Shown here: piece after piece, positions 5,305-5,619 of the stretch
How positions within the stretch are numbered: the first letter of the stretch is position 1
Layout: each line of letters begins with the position of its first letter
Source of the DNA: Gemmatimonadota bacterium
GTDB lineage: Bacteria > Gemmatimonadota > Gemmatimonadetes > Palauibacterales > Palauibacteraceae
Direction of reading: 5' to 3'
Length of the DNA: 5,619 nt
Assembly (NCBI GenBank): GCA_030598525.1
Contig: JAUVPT010000126.1
Location: 1 to 5,619 of the forward strand
Notes under the pieces: model-generated
Told to the model about the DNA's origin: nothing
Seen by the model: the letters and a program-made list of their open reading frames with translations, nothing else
The model's database searches: none
Translations under genes and position numbers: made by a program

Positions 5305-5619
5305 CTACCGCAGTACCGCCGCGATACCCGTATCCGTCGGGATCTTCGCGCCCGGCAGCACCAGCGCCCTGCCGCCGTACTGGATCGCTACCTCTGCCAG
5401 TTCGTCCAGGAGATCGACGGCGTCGCCGCCCGGATCGCCTCCGCCCTCCCGGATGACCTCTATGTCGCCCGCGCTCCGGTCGATCCGGCCCCACACGGTG
5501 CGTCCCTTCTCGGTCAGCAGGAGACGGATCCTTCCTGCCACGGCGAGGCGGGCGATGGTCGCGAGGTCGGACTCGGTCTTGCCGCGGCCGTAGGACTTCT
5601 CCCACAGGTCGAGCGCGAC
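5305..5619 (-). CDS. C-terminal part of a Pelota/aeRF1-like (baeRF-type) protein, cut by window edge
   Basis: The frame stays open from the right edge for 104 codons to a TAG at 5305-5307. No start is visible, so this is the C-terminus of a longer gene; the internal GTG at 5539-5541 is not a likely start. The visible part fits the third (L7Ae/eRF1_3-like) domain of archaeo-eukaryotic-type release factors found in bacteria: an alpha-beta unit DLATIARLAVAGRIRLLLT (18-36), VWGRID (42-47), an acidic Gly-rich loop, then DAVDLLDELAEVAIQYGGR (66-84), ALVLPG (85-90), IPTDTGIAAVLR (93-104). The helix-GG-strand-LP-P-AAVLR ending is characteristic of these families as I recall them. Bacterial members include Balon, a ribosome hibernation factor; peptide release or rescue has been proposed for others. 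Which subfamily this is cannot be told without the missing N-terminal and central domains. It is convergent with the GHL10-like gene, 12 bases apart, with no clear terminator between. Confidence 0.65.
   Translation of the reverse strand, partial: VALDLWEKSYGRGKTESDLATIARLAVAGRIRLLLTEKGRTVWGRIDRSAGDIEVIREGGGDPGGDAVDLLDELAEVAIQYGGRALVLPGAKIPTDTGIAAVLR

Noticed and set aside
5290..5307. Bidirectional terminator between the convergent GHL10-like and Pelota/aeRF1-like genes
   Set aside because: The gap is 12 bases and contains only a small CCGG core with no stable stem or U-run; termination must occur elsewhere or be factor-dependent.
5305..5541. A complete 78-residue protein starting at GTG 5541
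   Set aside because: The frame continues upstream to the window edge with domain-consistent sequence (DLATIARLAVAGR spans that GTG), so it is the end of a longer gene.

Overview
This is a GC-rich, tightly packed bacterial chromosome segment carrying ordinary metabolic and iron-related genes. I see no insertion sequences, CRISPR arrays, tRNAs, rRNAs, phage genes or attachment sites. The gene set is a class II fumarase, a stand-alone proline dehydrogenase of the Thermus/Deinococcus/Bacillus type, an NfuA of exactly E. coli architecture, a Tat-exported GHL10-like protein and a Pelota/aeRF1-like protein. With frequent TTG/GTG starts, this would fit a free-living aerobic Gram-negative such as Gemmatimonadota or a related lineage. 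That placement is inference from gene content only.

Layout. The left part (1-1344) is on the minus strand. A DUF192 lipoprotein gene comes first, followed 25 bases later by fumC, whose 3' part runs off the left edge. A divergent intergenic region (1345-1540) holds a good sigma70-type promoter pointing right, overlaid by repeated TTGAGA/TCTCAA half-sites that look like an operator. The right part (1541-5292) is a probable five-gene plus-strand operon: Fur-family regulator, pyrE, proline dehydrogenase, nfuA and a Tat-exported GHL10-like protein. Junctions are overlaps or gaps of at most 19 bases. A convergent minus-strand gene, of which only the C-terminal 104 codons are visible, enters from the right edge and ends 12 bases from the operon's stop.

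How the genes may work together. The clearest theme is metal and redox homeostasis. A Fur-family sensor shares a control region with a gene pair containing fumarase of the iron-independent class, and it is co-transcribed with the Fe-S carrier gene nfuA. Proline dehydrogenase feeds electrons from proline to the respiratory chain and carbon toward glutamate and the TCA cycle. pyrE makes OMP for UMP synthesis and looks like a passenger. The last gene and the edge gene have no clear link to this theme.

I did not find an undescribed mobile or defence system. The items most worth a second look are the nested operator/promoter, the Fur homologue with an apparently altered metal site, the fur-to-GHL10 operon composition, and the Pelota/aeRF1-like (baeRF/Balon-type) fragment at the right edge.
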